Assembly (NCBI GenBank): GCA_026393475.1
Contig: JAPLAA010000026.1
Span: 1 to 50,151, forward strand
Direction: 5' to 3'
Source: Actinomycetota bacterium
GTDB lineage: Bacteria; Actinomycetota; Acidimicrobiia; Acidimicrobiales; Ilumatobacteraceae
Length of the DNA: 50,151 nucleotides
The notes beneath the pieces are model-generated. The model was not told the origin of the DNA. It saw nothing but the letters and a program-made list of their open reading frames with translations, and ran no database searches. Of the stretch, positions 50,128 to 50,151 are shown in pieces. The translations under genes and the position numbers were made by a program. Positions within the stretch are counted from its first letter, which is position 1. Every line of letters starts with the position of its first letter.

Positions 50128-50151
50128 GTCCGCCAAACGGGGCGAACCTCA
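50128..50151. repeat. right terminal inverted repeat of the IS
   Basis: This is the reverse complement of the left end with two mismatches. The last base of the window is the last base of the IS. Confidence 0.92.

Larger units (their letters stand above)
48848..50151 (+). mobile_element. complete IS3-family insertion sequence (1304 bp)
   Basis: The element begins TGAGGTTCACCCCG and ends CGGGGCGAACCTCA, with 24-bp terminal inverted repeats (48848-48871 and 50128-50151) differing at two positions, and 5'-TG...CA-3' ends. It carries overlapping orfA and orfB with an intact DDE catalytic triad. It interrupts the Hint toxin gene. Target duplication cannot be checked because the right flank is outside the window. 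Confidence 0.93.

Overview
The window is high-G+C DNA (about 70% in most of it) with a gene set and order typical of Actinobacteria. The FHA-FHA-PP2C-RodA-PBP-PknB operon with a neighbouring tRNA-Leu, a PabA/TrpG amidotransferase and CrgA matches the cell-division/Ser-Thr-kinase cluster that lies near oriC in mycobacteria. The many class III aminotransferases, P450s and acyl-CoA enzymes, and the lack of mycobacterial features such as pknA, suggest a deep-branching, Acidimicrobiia-like actinobacterium. That placement is inference from gene content.

Layout. 1-9.1 kb: tRNA-Leu(CAG), then a tightly overlapping fhaA-fhaB-pstP-rodA-pbpA-pknB operon for phospho-signalling and peptidoglycan synthesis, followed by divergent pabA and crgA. 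9.1-13 kb: a DnaA-box-like cluster, a small zinc-ribbon membrane protein, a thiolase and a divergent FadD-type acyl-CoA ligase. 12.8-15.8 kb: a four-gene overlapping operon of ECF sigma factor, membrane regulator, secreted beta/gamma-crystallin-like protein and propeller-like protein. 15.8-22.1 kb: MarR regulator, aminotransferase, two paralogous membrane-anchored proteins, and Lon with HspR (HAIR)-like operators. 22.1-31.3 kb: flavin reductase, GNAT, a kinase-PLP lyase fusion, two P450s, an acyl-CoA dehydrogenase and an MFS transporter preceded by a five-codon upstream ORF. 31.4-45.1 kb: two-ATPase ABC operon, aminotransferase, AlkB, SpoU methyltransferase, 3-hydroxyacyl-CoA dehydrogenase, acyltransferase-SGNH protein, stand-alone cyclic-nucleotide-binding protein, homocysteine methyltransferase and a large winged-helix/ATPase regulator.

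45.3 kb to the end is the left part of an integrated element. The 3' half of a tRNA-Ala(TGC) marks the attachment site and a tyrosine integrase follows it. Beyond that lie a decayed IS3 orfA and, in lower-G+C DNA, a Hint-domain polymorphic-toxin fragment with a HEAT-repeat putative immunity gene. The toxin gene is cut in frame by a complete IS3-family element whose right end is the last base of the window.

Two window-wide signals stand out. First, most transcription-unit-leading genes have an nAnnnT hexamer 6-8 nt before the start codon and no Shine-Dalgarno, so leaderless transcription looks like the default. Second, a 107-bp inverted-repeat element occurs twice (26.2 kb and 36.2 kb), each time fitted tightly against gene ends.
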